Origin: CAWCFV01 sp963794995
GTDB taxonomy: Bacteria; Actinomycetota; Actinomycetes; JACCUZ01
Direction: 5' to 3'
Assembly (NCBI GenBank): GCA_963794995.1
Contig: CAWCFV010000002.1
Location: 434,001 to 498,000, forward strand
DNA length: 64,000 bases
The notes beneath the pieces were generated by a model. The model saw only the letters and a program-made list of their open reading frames with translations. It had not been told where the DNA came from and did no database searches. Numbering within the stretch: the first letter of the stretch is position 1; the number at the start of each line of letters is the position of its first letter. The translations under genes were made by a program, and so were the position numbers. Shown in pieces: positions 43,447 to 51,803 of the stretch.

Positions 43447-44385
43447 CTACCAGCCGCGGTCGGCGAGGCGGTGCGGCGCCGGGATCTCCTCGACGTTGAG
43501 GCCGACCATGGCCTCGCCGAGGCCGCGGGAGACCTTGGCGAGCATGTCCGGGTCGTCGAAGAACGTGGTCGCCTTGACGATCGCCTCGGCCCGCTGGGCG
43601 GGGTTGCCGGACTTGAAGATGCCGGAGCCGACGAAGACACCCTCGGCGCCGAGCTGCATCATCATCGCGGCGTCCGCGGGGGTCGCGATGCCGCCGGCGG
43701 TGAACAGCACGACGGGCAGCTTGCCCGCGCGGGCCACCTCGAGCACCAGGTCGTACGGCGCCTGCAGCTCCTTGGCGGCGACGTAGAGCTCGTCCTCCGA
43801 GAGCGAGGTCAGCCGGCGGATCTCGCCACCGATCTGGCGCATGTGGGTGGTGGCGTTCGAGACGTCGCCGGTGCCGGCCTCGCCCTTGGAGCGGATCATC
43901 GCCGCACCCTCGGTGATCCGCCGCAGCGCCTCGCCGAGGTTGGTGGCGCCGCAGACGAACGGCACGGTGAACTGCCACTTGTCGATGTGGTGGGCGTAGT
44001 CGGCCGGGGTGAGCACCTCGGACTCGTCGACGTAGTCGACACCGAGCGACTGCAGCACCTGGGCCTCGACGAAGTGCCCGATGCGGGCCTTGGCCATGAC
44101 CGGGATCGAGACGGCCTCGATGATGCCGTCGATCATGTCTGGGTCGCTCATCCGCGAGACGCCGCCCTGCGCCCGGATGTCGGCGGGCACCCGCTCGAGC
44201 GCCATGACGGCCACGGCGCCGGCGTCCTCGGCGATCTTGGCCTGCTCGGCGGTGACGACGTCCATGATCACGCCGCCCTTGAGCATCTCGGCCATGCCGC
44301 GCTTGACGCGCGCGCTGCCGGTGACCGGGGTGGTGCCCGACTCGGGGGTGGTGGGCGGGACGGGGCTGGACACGGAGGACCTCAC
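43447..44385 (-). CDS. pdxS: Pyridoxal 5'-phosphate synthase lyase subunit PdxS
   Basis: 312 aa TIM-barrel. RVKRGMAEMLKGGVIMDVV, ARIGHFVEAQVLQSLGVDYVDESEVL, PFVCGATNLGEALRRI, and phosphate loops FTAGGIATPADAAMMMQLG and GVFVGSGIF. Makes PLP from ribose 5-phosphate, glyceraldehyde 3-phosphate and ammonia. The N-terminus has a Ser/Pro/Thr-rich extension of about 20 residues. Confidence 0.95.
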   Translation of the reverse strand: MRSSVSSPVPPTTPESGTTPVTGSARVKRGMAEMLKGGVIMDVVTAEQAKIAEDAGAVAVMALERVPADIRAQGGVSRMSDPDMIDGIIEAVSIPVMAKARIGHFVEAQVLQSLGVDYVDESEVLTPADYAHHIDKWQFTVPFVCGATNLGEALRRITEGAAMIRSKGEAGTGDVSNATTHMRQIGGEIRRLTSLSEDELYVAAKELQAPYDLVLEVARAGKLPVVLFTAGGIATPADAAMMMQLGAEGVFVGSGIFKSGNPAQRAEAIVKATTFFDDPDMLAKVSRGLGEAMVGLNVEEIPAPHRLADRGW

Positions 44386-44437
44386 GGGAGACGACGGGGT
44401 GTGCTGCCCCCATCGTAGGCCCGGCCCGGGCCGGGCC

Positions 44438-45490
44438 TCAGCGTGCGGTGACCGGCCGGTCCCGGCCGATCAGGGCCACCCACACCTGGCCGGGCGCGAA
44501 CGACGCCGGCTGGCCGCCGATGGTGTACGACGTCACCTGCGAGGCCTTGGCCCGCGACCACCGGCCGCGGAACACCTGGCCGTCCCGGAAGATCAGCGCG
44601 CGGCCCTTGCCGACGGTGAGCGTCTGCGGGGTGTTCGCTCCGTTGACGTCGTGGTACGCCGACGGCTTGACGGTCACGTGCTGGGCGATGAACGTCGTCG
44701 CGCCCAGCCGGCCCCCTTCGGCGGCCCGGGACGGTCGGCCGTCCATGGAGAGCAGCCAGCGCTCCTGCTTCGCCGACCACCGCGCGCCGACCCGGGCGGC
44801 CGGGAAGCTCACCGTCACGTCCTTGACCGCCTTCCCGCCGGCCGGCGGGGGCCCGAAGGTGTAGCCCATCTCCGGCGGGCCGTCGACCTTGCCGGCCCGG
44901 CGCCGCAGCCGGTCGAAGGTGCCGATGACGTCGTAGGGCATCGGGCGGGAGCGGGCGCGGGTGTAGCCGGTGCGGTTGTCGTCGAAGGACACCAGCTTGA
45001 GGTCGGCCCGGCGGAGGTTGTCGGCGAGCTTGTTCTGCGAGCCCGAGTAGAACAGCCCGACGGTGCCGTACTGGCGCAGCAGCTCGATGTCGGTGATCCG
45101 CCCGCTGCGCACCGGCCCGACGAGCTCGGGGTACTGGCTGGAGTAGAGCGCCGCCAGCCGGGTCACGCCGCCCTCGACCTGCTCGACGTAGACCACGTCG
45201 GCCTTGGACAGCCCGACCTGCGGGAACGCCTTGGCGGTGTTGTCGACCTTGACCGCGTACACCGGGCCGTCCGCGCGGCCCATCCGGCCCGAGAGGCGGC
45301 TGGGCTCCGGCGGCGCAGGCGGCGGGGAGGACGTCGTCGCGCTGGGCGACGGGGTGGGCGCGGCGGCCTGGCCGGTCTCTTTCCGGTCGTCGCCGGACGA
45401 GCAGGCGGACAGGACGAGCGAGGCCGCGAGGACGGCGGTGCCCACGGCGAAGGGGAGCCGCCGGCGGCCGGTGCGAGGTGCTGTGGTCAC
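44438..45490 (-). CDS. DUF3048 family lipoprotein
   Basis: 350 aa. Signal peptide with lipobox LVLSACSS (Cys near residue 28) after RRLPFAVGTAVLAAS, then a Ser/Pro linker and the DUF3048 domain (YAVKVDNTAKAFPQVGLSKADVVYVEQVEGGVTRLAALY...VGPVRSGRITDIELLRQYGTVGLFYSG). DUF3048 proteins such as YerB are exported; their biochemical role is not settled. GTG start chosen because it places the lipobox correctly. Confidence 0.88.
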   Translation of the reverse strand: MTTAPRTGRRRLPFAVGTAVLAASLVLSACSSGDDRKETGQAAAPTPSPSATTSSPPPAPPEPSRLSGRMGRADGPVYAVKVDNTAKAFPQVGLSKADVVYVEQVEGGVTRLAALYSSQYPELVGPVRSGRITDIELLRQYGTVGLFYSGSQNKLADNLRRADLKLVSFDDNRTGYTRARSRPMPYDVIGTFDRLRRRAGKVDGPPEMGYTFGPPPAGGKAVKDVTVSFPAARVGARWSAKQERWLLSMDGRPSRAAEGGRLGATTFIAQHVTVKPSAYHDVNGANTPQTLTVGKGRALIFRDGQVFRGRWSRAKASQVTSYTIGGQPASFAPGQVWVALIGRDRPVTAR

Positions 45491-45543
45491 GGGGTACGAC
45501 CGTACGTGGTCCCGGCGCCCCTGCGGGCTCACCCCCGCCCGTC

Positions 45544-45598
45544 GAGTGGCGCGACCTGGCTGTCCGCCGGGCCCTGGCGCCGCCATCTCGCGCCACTC
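45544..45598. repeat. Inverted repeat at the end of the pimA cluster
   Basis: Perfect 11-bp arms GAGTGGCGCGA (45544-45554) and TCGCGCCACTC (45588-45598) with partial inner pairing (TGGC/GCCA). It overlaps the stop codon of the next gene and may terminate the lipid cluster. The GCGCGACCTG core also occurs in the palindromes near 20.7 and 21.8 kb. Confidence 0.7.
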
Positions 45599-46154
45599 AT
45601 GAGGGGGGGAGGCGGCCGGCCAGGATCTCGGGCGGGGTGTCGTCGAACTCGACCGTGGCGGGCCACGGCGCGTGCCCCGCCAGCCGGAGGTAGCGGACCG
45701 CCTTCTTGCGGCGGACCACCCGGGCCGCCCGCACCACCTCGTTGAGGAACCGCCGCGCCAGCTGGACCCGCAGGCAGGCCGCCGACAGCTCGTGCAGCAG
45801 CTCCCGCCCCGCGGCGTCGCCGTCGAACCCCTCGAGGACGCCGGAGTCGGCGAACGCCGCCTGCAGGGCCCGGGTCAGGTCGCTCTCGGCCTGCTCGCGG
45901 TCCGCCTCGGCGACCTCACGGGCCTCGTGCGCGGCGTCGGCGAGCAGCAGCCCGCTCGCCGGGTCGAGCCGGCCGGAGACCGCGATCTGCAGTGCGACCG
46001 ACGCCCGGCGCACCAGCTGGGCGTCCAGCGCGCTGCGCGCACCCTCGAGCCGCGCGTGCAGCCGGTCCAGCCGGGTCGCGCTGAAGGTGACGTACCAGAC
46101 CACCACGAGGACGGCCCCCGCGGCGGCCGCGACGGTCCAGCTCAGCCCGGGCAC
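45597..46154 (-). CDS. Membrane-anchored helical protein (LemA-like, tentative)
   Basis: 185 aa. One N-terminal membrane helix (WTVAAAAGAVLVVVWYVTF), then a long helical region DRLHARLEGARSALDAQLVRRASVALQIAVSG that resembles the LemA arrangement of a membrane anchor plus coiled helices. Identity is weak. It occupies the place after pimA where mycobacteria carry a Nudix-like membrane protein gene. Function unknown. Confidence 0.6.
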   Translation of the reverse strand: MPGLSWTVAAAAGAVLVVVWYVTFSATRLDRLHARLEGARSALDAQLVRRASVALQIAVSGRLDPASGLLLADAAHEAREVAEADREQAESDLTRALQAAFADSGVLEGFDGDAAGRELLHELSAACLRVQLARRFLNEVVRAARVVRRKKAVRYLRLAGHAPWPATVEFDDTPPEILAGRLPPS

Positions 46155-46199
46155 CGGTCCACGCTAGTGCCGCGGGGCGGCAGGGCCGGACCGGCCGAC

Positions 46200-47399
46200 C
46201 TAGCCGGTGGCGCCGCCGACACCGCCCGGGAGGTCGGCGGTGGCCCGGCGCAAGCGGTCGCGCCACGGCCTCGACACGTCCTCGCCGACCGTCCCCGCGC
46301 CCGCCGCGACGGTCTCGTAGACCGCCACCAGCTCGTCGGCGACGGTGGACCAGTCGTAGCGGCGGACCCAGGTCGAGGCGGCCTGCGAGAGCTCGGCGCG
46401 CCGCTCCGGCCGGGCGAGCAGCCCCAGCAGCGACGTGGCCAGGGCGTCGGTGTCGCCGGTGGGGAACGTCACCCCCACCCGCCCGTCGTCGAGCACCCGG
46501 CGGAACGCGTCGAGGTCGGACGCCAGCACCGGCGCCCCCGCCGACATGGCCTCGACGAGGATGACCCCGAAGCTCTCGCCGCCGAGGTTCGGGGCCACGT
46601 AGACGTCGACGGTCCGCAGCAGGCGCGCCTTGTCCGCCTCGCTCACGACGCCCAGGAAGGTGACGGCGGCGCGCACCTCCGGGGAGGCGTCCTCGACCGC
46701 TTCCTCCTCGTCGCCGCGTCCGGCGACCAGCAGCCGCACCCCGGGCCGCTCCGCCACGACCCGCTCCAGGGCACGCAGCAGCGTGGGCAGGCCCTTGCGC
46801 GGCTCGTCGAGACGGCCGATGAACCCCACCGTGCCGCCCTCTCCCCGCCAGGCGTCGTCCGGCAGCGCCTGCGCGAACCGGTCGACGAACACCCCGTTCG
46901 GGACGAGCACGGCATCGCCCCCCACGTGCTCCACCAGGGTGCGCCGGGCGTCCTCGGACACGGCGATCCGCGCACCGATCTTCTCCAGAGCGGGCTCGAG
47001 GATCGGGTACGCGGCGCTCATCGCGCGCGACCTGAGGTTCGAGGTGTGGAAGGTCGCGACGATCGCCCCGGTGGCCGCCCAGCAGGCCAGCAGCCCGAGC
47101 GACGGCGTGGCCGGCTCGTGGATGTGCAGGACGTCGAAGCTCCCCTCCCGCAGCCAGCGCCGGACCCGCGCCGCGGACAGCGGCCCGAAGTTCACCCGGG
47201 CGACCGACCCGTTGTACGGCACCGGCACCGCCCGACCGGCCGGCACGACGTAGGGCGGCAGCGGGGTGTCGTCGTCGGCGGGCGCGAGCACCGACACCTC
47301 GTGCCCACGCGACAGGAGCACCTCCGCCAGGTCGCGCACGTGGAACTGCACGCCCCCCGGCACGTCCCAGGAGTACGGGCAGACGATGCCGACCCTCAC
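46200..47399 (-). CDS. pimA: Phosphatidylinositol alpha-mannosyltransferase PimA
   Basis: 399 aa GT-B/GT4 enzyme. Starts VRVGIVCPYSWDVPGGVQFHVRDLAEVLLSRGHEV, typical PimA. The second domain has GRLDEPRKGLPTLLRAL and the donor-binding ESFGVILVEAMSAGAPVLASDLDAFRRVL. Adds the first mannose from GDP-mannose to phosphatidylinositol. The GTG start follows the acyltransferase stop by 16 bases. Order pgsA-acyltransferase-pimA is the conserved PIM pathway cluster. Confidence 0.94.
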   Translation of the reverse strand: MRVGIVCPYSWDVPGGVQFHVRDLAEVLLSRGHEVSVLAPADDDTPLPPYVVPAGRAVPVPYNGSVARVNFGPLSAARVRRWLREGSFDVLHIHEPATPSLGLLACWAATGAIVATFHTSNLRSRAMSAAYPILEPALEKIGARIAVSEDARRTLVEHVGGDAVLVPNGVFVDRFAQALPDDAWRGEGGTVGFIGRLDEPRKGLPTLLRALERVVAERPGVRLLVAGRGDEEEAVEDASPEVRAAVTFLGVVSEADKARLLRTVDVYVAPNLGGESFGVILVEAMSAGAPVLASDLDAFRRVLDDGRVGVTFPTGDTDALATSLLGLLARPERRAELSQAASTWVRRYDWSTVADELVAVYETVAAGAGTVGEDVSRPWRDRLRRATADLPGGVGGATG

Positions 47400-47415
47400 C
47401 GCGCGCTCCCGGAGG

Positions 47416-48366
47416 TCACGACTGCCTGCCGGCGCCGTGGCGCGCCCGGTCCGCCAGGACCACAGGGGGCCGGTCGGCCAGCCACAGGTGCTGGAGCATG
47501 TGCCAGTCCTCGGGGTGCTCGCGGATCGCGGCACCGAACACGTCGGCGACCTGCTGGGTCATCGCGACGACCCGCTCGCGGGTCGTCCCGGCATCCGCCT
47601 GCGGCACCTCGTCGTGGAACCGGATGACCAGCCTCGGCCGGGCCGCCCCGGCGTCCTCGTGCCAGATGCTCACCGGGTGCAGGGCCGCTCCGGTGCGCAG
47701 GGCGAGCATCGCCGGCCCCGGCGGCATCCGGGTCGGCTCCCCCAGCAGCCGGACCTCGACCCCCGAGGCCCGCAGGTCGCGGTCGGCCAGCAGCGGGACC
47801 AGGCGGCCGGCCCGCAGCCGCGCGGCCAGGGTGTCGAGCAGGTCCCGCTCGCCACCGGTCAGGGGAAGGATCTCCATGCCGAGCGCCTCCCGGTAGCCGA
47901 GGAACCGCTCGTAGAGGCGCTCCGGCCGCAGCCGCTCGGCGACCGTGACGACGGGGACGCCGGTGAGCGTCGCCCAGGCGCCCGCGTGGTCCCAGTTGCC
48001 CATGTGCATGAGGGCCGCGACCAGCCCGCGACCGCCCGGACCGGTGCTCGCGCGCAGGTGCTGCTCACCCTCGACGCGCACCGTGGAGACCACCCGCTCG
48101 CGGTCCCAGTCCGGCAGCCGGAAGGCATCGCACCAGTACGCCAGGTAGGACCGCATCCCGGCCCGGCTGAGCCGCCGCAGCCCGTCGTCGTCGAGGCCGG
48201 GGCACGCGCGGCGCAGGTTGGCCTCGAGCCGGCGCACGGACGGTCCGCGGCGCAGCCACGCGAGGTCGGCCACCAGCCCGAACAGCGGGTACGCCATCGC
48301 CTCCGGCAGCCTGCGGACCACGGCCCACGCGCCGGCGTAGAGCCGGTAGGTCAGCTGGTCGCGCAC
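47416..48366 (-). CDS. PIM acyltransferase-like protein (HtrB/PatA family)
   Basis: 316 aa of the lysophospholipid/lauroyl acyltransferase family. HMGNWDHAGAW supplies the catalytic His-x4-Asp (about residues 118-124). Further conserved blocks are VPLLADRDL and PPGPAMLALRTGAALHPVSI. In mycobacteria the neighbour acylates PIM mannose (PatA); the same role is inferred from the gene order. GTG start, one base after the pgsA stop. Confidence 0.9.
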   Translation of the reverse strand: MRDQLTYRLYAGAWAVVRRLPEAMAYPLFGLVADLAWLRRGPSVRRLEANLRRACPGLDDDGLRRLSRAGMRSYLAYWCDAFRLPDWDRERVVSTVRVEGEQHLRASTGPGGRGLVAALMHMGNWDHAGAWATLTGVPVVTVAERLRPERLYERFLGYREALGMEILPLTGGERDLLDTLAARLRAGRLVPLLADRDLRASGVEVRLLGEPTRMPPGPAMLALRTGAALHPVSIWHEDAGAARPRLVIRFHDEVPQADAGTTRERVVAMTQQVADVFGAAIREHPEDWHMLQHLWLADRPPVVLADRARHGAGRQS

Positions 48367-48367
48367 G

Positions 48368-48979
48368 TCAGGGCGTCTCGGCGAACGCCTGCCGGCGTAC
48401 CGCCAGGGCCCGCTGGCCGATGGTGACGGTGCTGCCCACCGCGAGCACCCAGAGGGCGGCCGCCTGGACGTAGGGCAGCCCGAGGCCGTCGAGGCCGGTG
48501 CAGACGAGAATGATCACGAGCCGGTCGGCGCGCTCGGTGACCCCCACGTCCGCGGTCATCCCGAGCCCCTCGGCGCGGGCCCGCGCGTACGAGACGACGG
48601 CGCCGGTCGAGAGGCAGTACAGGCAGAGTGCGACGAGGAGCAGGTCGTCGCCCTCGCCGGCGTACCAGAGGGCGATGCCGCCGAACACCGCCGCGTCCCC
48701 GACCCGGTCCAGGGTCGAGTCCAGCCAGGCGCCCCAGCGGCTCGAGCGCTCGGTCATCCGCGCCATGGTGCCGTCGATCAGGTCGGAGAACACGAAGCAG
48801 GTGATGACGATCGTGCCCCAGAAGAACTCGTGCCGCGGGTACCAGCCCAGCGCGCCGACCACGACCCCGAGCGTGCCCACCAGGGTCACCGCGTCGGGGC
48901 TGACCCCCCGCCGCACCAGGAAGGCCGCGATCGGCGTGAGGATGCGCGTGAACAGCGCGCGGGCGAAGCGGTTGAGCAC
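48368..48979 (-). CDS. pgsA: CDP-alcohol phosphatidyltransferase (phosphatidylinositol phosphate synthase)
   Basis: 203 aa with about six membrane helices. The CDP-alcohol signature DGxxAR-x8-G-x3-D-x3-D is present as DLIDGTMARMTERSSRWGAWLDSTLDRVGD (about 67-96; cited in part). The extra Arg/Ser residues and operon position with pimA point to the inositol-phosphate-using enzyme rather than PgsA of phosphatidylglycerol synthesis. Confidence 0.92.
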   Translation of the reverse strand: MLNRFARALFTRILTPIAAFLVRRGVSPDAVTLVGTLGVVVGALGWYPRHEFFWGTIVITCFVFSDLIDGTMARMTERSSRWGAWLDSTLDRVGDAAVFGGIALWYAGEGDDLLLVALCLYCLSTGAVVSYARARAEGLGMTADVGVTERADRLVIILVCTGLDGLGLPYVQAAALWVLAVGSTVTIGQRALAVRRQAFAETP

Positions 48980-49063
48980 GGTCTCCCCGATCGGGGTCGG
49001 CGGTCTGTCACGACGCCTGGATGGTAGCGAGGACCGCCGCTCCGCCCTGGTGGCCCGGCCCCG

Positions 49064-49384
49064 TCAGGCTCCCGGCGGCCGGTAGTCGACGCTACGGCTG
49101 AGCGCGTCGTCGACCTGCTCGACGCTCAGCAGCTTGGTGGTGCTCATGGTGACCGCACCGCTCGCGCTCACCGTGAGGGCGATCGCTGCCGCGGTCTCGT
49201 CGTCCGGGACGTCGGCGATGAGGAACACGTCGGTGTCACCGAAGGCGAAGTAGAACGACTCGAGGGAGCCCCCGAGGCCCTTGATCGCTTCGCTCACGGC
49301 GTCCAGCCGGGACTTGGCGCCCTTCTCGCGCACGCCCCGCATGCCCTCGTGGGTGTAGTTCGCGGAGATGAGGAACTTGGGCAT
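49064..49384 (-). CDS. GYD domain protein
   Basis: 106 aa. MPKFLISANYTHEGMRGVREKGAKSRLDAVSEAIKGLGGSLESFYFAFGDTDVFLIADVPDDETAAAIAL matches the GYD-domain ferredoxin-like fold. Function unknown. The ATG at 49384 has GGAGG seven bases upstream. First gene of the block that interrupts the thrS-HIT-pgsA order. Confidence 0.88.
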   Translation of the reverse strand: MPKFLISANYTHEGMRGVREKGAKSRLDAVSEAIKGLGGSLESFYFAFGDTDVFLIADVPDDETAAAIALTVSASGAVTMSTTKLLSVEQVDDALSRSVDYRPPGA

Positions 49385-49584
49385 CGATGACCTCCGGTCC
49401 GGGACCCCGTGCCACTGACAACGTAGCCACGCGTCCGGCGCCGTCAAGGGTTCGCGACGGCCGCGTTCCGCGGTGTGTCCCGGTCTCGCCCGCTTGGGGC
49501 CCTTGTGCCGGACGGTCCCGCGGGTGAAGGCTCGGACCACGAGACGAGCGAGGGCGCCGACCGGCGCGCGAGGAGGCGGTCCCC

Positions 49585-51735
49585 ATGGTCCAGACGAGCA
49601 GTGGTGCCGGAGCCGCCGGCGGTGCACCGGAGGCCGACCAGCCCGGGTCCGTGCGCAACGTCGTGCTGGTCGGCCACTCCGGAGCAGGCAAGACCACGCT
49701 CGTCGAGGCCCTGCTCGCTGCGACGGGGACCGTCACCCGGGCCGGACGGGTCGAGGACGGCACCACCGTCACCGACTTCGACGAGGCCGAGCACCGCCAG
49801 CAGCGCTCCATCTCCCTCGCCCTCGCACCGTTGGTGCATGCCGGCGTGAAGGTCAACCTGCTCGACACCCCCGGCTACGCGGACTTCGTCGGGGACCTGC
49901 GGGCCGGGCTGCGTGCCGCGGACGCCGCGCTGTTCGTCGTCTCGGCGGTCGACGGGGTCGACGGCGGCACCCGGATGCTGTGGGAGGAGTGCGCCGCGGT
50001 CGGCATGCCGCGCGCCGTGGTCGTCACCAAGCTCGACAAGGACCGCGCCGACTTCGACGAGGCGGTCGCGATCTGCCAGCGCGTCTTCGGTGACGGCGTG
50101 ATGCCGCTGTACCTGCCGATGGCGGCCGACGACGGCAGCCCCGCGGGGGTGATCGGGCTGCTGTCGCGGAAGGTGTTCGACTACTCCTCCGGCACCCGCA
50201 CCGAGCGCGAGCCGGACGCCGAGCACCTCCCGCTCATCGACGACGCCCGCAACCGGCTGATCGAAGGGATCATCGCGGAGTCCGAGGACGAGAGCCTGAT
50301 GGACCGGTACCTCGGCGGGGAGGACATCGACCTCAAGATCCTGGTCGACGACCTCGAGACCGCGGTGGCGCGCGGCTCGTTCTACCCCGTGCTGGCCACC
50401 GCCGCGCCGACCGGTCTGGGCACAGCCGAGCTGCTGGAGGTGGTCACCCAGGCGTTCCCCTCGCCGCTCGAGCACGAGGTGCCGCCCGTGACCACTCCCG
50501 AGGGCGACCCGCGGGGACCGCTGACCTGCGACCCCGACGGCCCCCTCGTGGCCGAGGTGGTCAAGACCACCACAGACCCCTACGTGGGGCGGGTGTCGCT
50601 CGTCCGGGTCTTCTCCGGCACCCTGCGACCGGACGCGGTGCTGCACGTGTCCGGCCACTTCCTCGGCGAACGCGGCCACGAGGACCACGACGTCGACGAG
50701 AAGGTCGGTGCCCTCACCTCCCCGCTGGGCAAGACCCAGCGCAGCCTCGGCCGGGCGATCGCCGGGGACATCTGCGCGGTGGCCAAGCTCGGCCGCGCCG
50801 AGACCGGTGACACGCTCTCGGCCAAGGAGGAGCCGCTGCTCATGCAGCCGTGGCTGATGCCCGACCCGCTGCTCCCGGTCGCGGTCGTCCCGAGGTCGAA
50901 GGCCGACGAGGACAAGCTCTCCCAAGGCCTCGGACGCCTCGTGGCCGAGGACCCCACCCTGCGGCTCGAGCTCAACCCCGAGACGCATCAGGTCGTGCTG
51001 TGGTGCATGGGCGAGGCCCACCTCGACGTCCTGCTCGACAGGCTGCGGAACCGCTACGGCGTCGACGTCGAGTCGGTGCCGCTGCGCGTCCAGCTGCGCG
51101 AGACCTTCGCCGGCAAGGCGAGCGGGCACGGCAGGCACGTCAAGCAGTCCGGTGGCCACGGGCAGTACGCCGTCTGCGACATCGAGGTCGAGCCGCTGCC
51201 GGCCGGGCAGGGCTTCGAGTTCGTGGACAAGGTGGTCGGCGGGGCGGTGCCGAGGCAGTTCATCCCGTCCGTCGAGAAGGGCGTGCGGGCACAGATGGAG
51301 CGCGGTGTCGCGGCCGGCTACCCGGTGGTCGACATCCGGGTGACGCTGACCGACGGCAAGTCACACTCGGTCGACTCCTCGGACATGGCGTTCCAGACGG
51401 CCGGCGCGCTGGCCCTGAAGGAGGCGGCCAAGGCCACCACGGTGCACATGCTCGAACCGGTCGACGAGGTGGCCGTCCTGGTCTCCGACGAGTACGTGGG
51501 CGCGGTCATGAGCGACCTGTCCACCCGCCGCGGCCGGGTCACCGGGACCGAGTCGGTGGGCAGCGGCCGGTCCCTGGTCAGGGCCGACATCCCCCAGGTG
51601 GAGATCACCCGGTACGCGGTCGACCTGCGGTCGCTGTCGCACGGCACCGGCACCTTCTCGCGCACCTACGTGCGCCACGAGCCGATGCCGACGCAGCTGG
51701 CCGCCAAGCTGCAGGCGGAGAACGCCGAGGGCTGA
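49585..51735 (+). CDS. Elongation factor G-like GTPase (EF-G2)
   Basis: 716 aa with EF-G domain order. G1 GHSGAGKTT (about 30-38), G3 LLDTPGYADF and G4 VVTKLDKDRAD (Thr replaces the usual Asn). Domain II and the EF-G IV/V domains follow (VPLRVQLRETFAGKASGHGRHVKQSGGHGQYAVCDIEVEPL). Actinobacteria often carry this second EF-G-like protein; its translational role is unclear. About 200 bases of upstream sequence carry no other gene. Confidence 0.92.
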   Translation: MVQTSSGAGAAGGAPEADQPGSVRNVVLVGHSGAGKTTLVEALLAATGTVTRAGRVEDGTTVTDFDEAEHRQQRSISLALAPLVHAGVKVNLLDTPGYADFVGDLRAGLRAADAALFVVSAVDGVDGGTRMLWEECAAVGMPRAVVVTKLDKDRADFDEAVAICQRVFGDGVMPLYLPMAADDGSPAGVIGLLSRKVFDYSSGTRTEREPDAEHLPLIDDARNRLIEGIIAESEDESLMDRYLGGEDIDLKILVDDLETAVARGSFYPVLATAAPTGLGTAELLEVVTQAFPSPLEHEVPPVTTPEGDPRGPLTCDPDGPLVAEVVKTTTDPYVGRVSLVRVFSGTLRPDAVLHVSGHFLGERGHEDHDVDEKVGALTSPLGKTQRSLGRAIAGDICAVAKLGRAETGDTLSAKEEPLLMQPWLMPDPLLPVAVVPRSKADEDKLSQGLGRLVAEDPTLRLELNPETHQVVLWCMGEAHLDVLLDRLRNRYGVDVESVPLRVQLRETFAGKASGHGRHVKQSGGHGQYAVCDIEVEPLPAGQGFEFVDKVVGGAVPRQFIPSVEKGVRAQMERGVAAGYPVVDIRVTLTDGKSHSVDSSDMAFQTAGALALKEAAKATTVHMLEPVDEVAVLVSDEYVGAVMSDLSTRRGRVTGTESVGSGRSLVRADIPQVEITRYAVDLRSLSHGTGTFSRTYVRHEPMPTQLAAKLQAENAEG

Positions 51736-51741
51736 CCCCTT

Positions 51742-51771
51742 CTCAGGCTCTCGCGGGCAGAGCACTCTGAG
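51742..51771 (+). terminator. Possible terminator after the EF-G-like gene
   Basis: Stem CTCAG/CTGAG plus GCTCT/AGAGC with a three-base bulge and a seven-base loop, seven bases after the stop codon. No T run. Confidence 0.45.
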
Positions 51772-51803
51772 GCCCCGTCACCACTACGACCAGGGAGCGC
51801 GCC

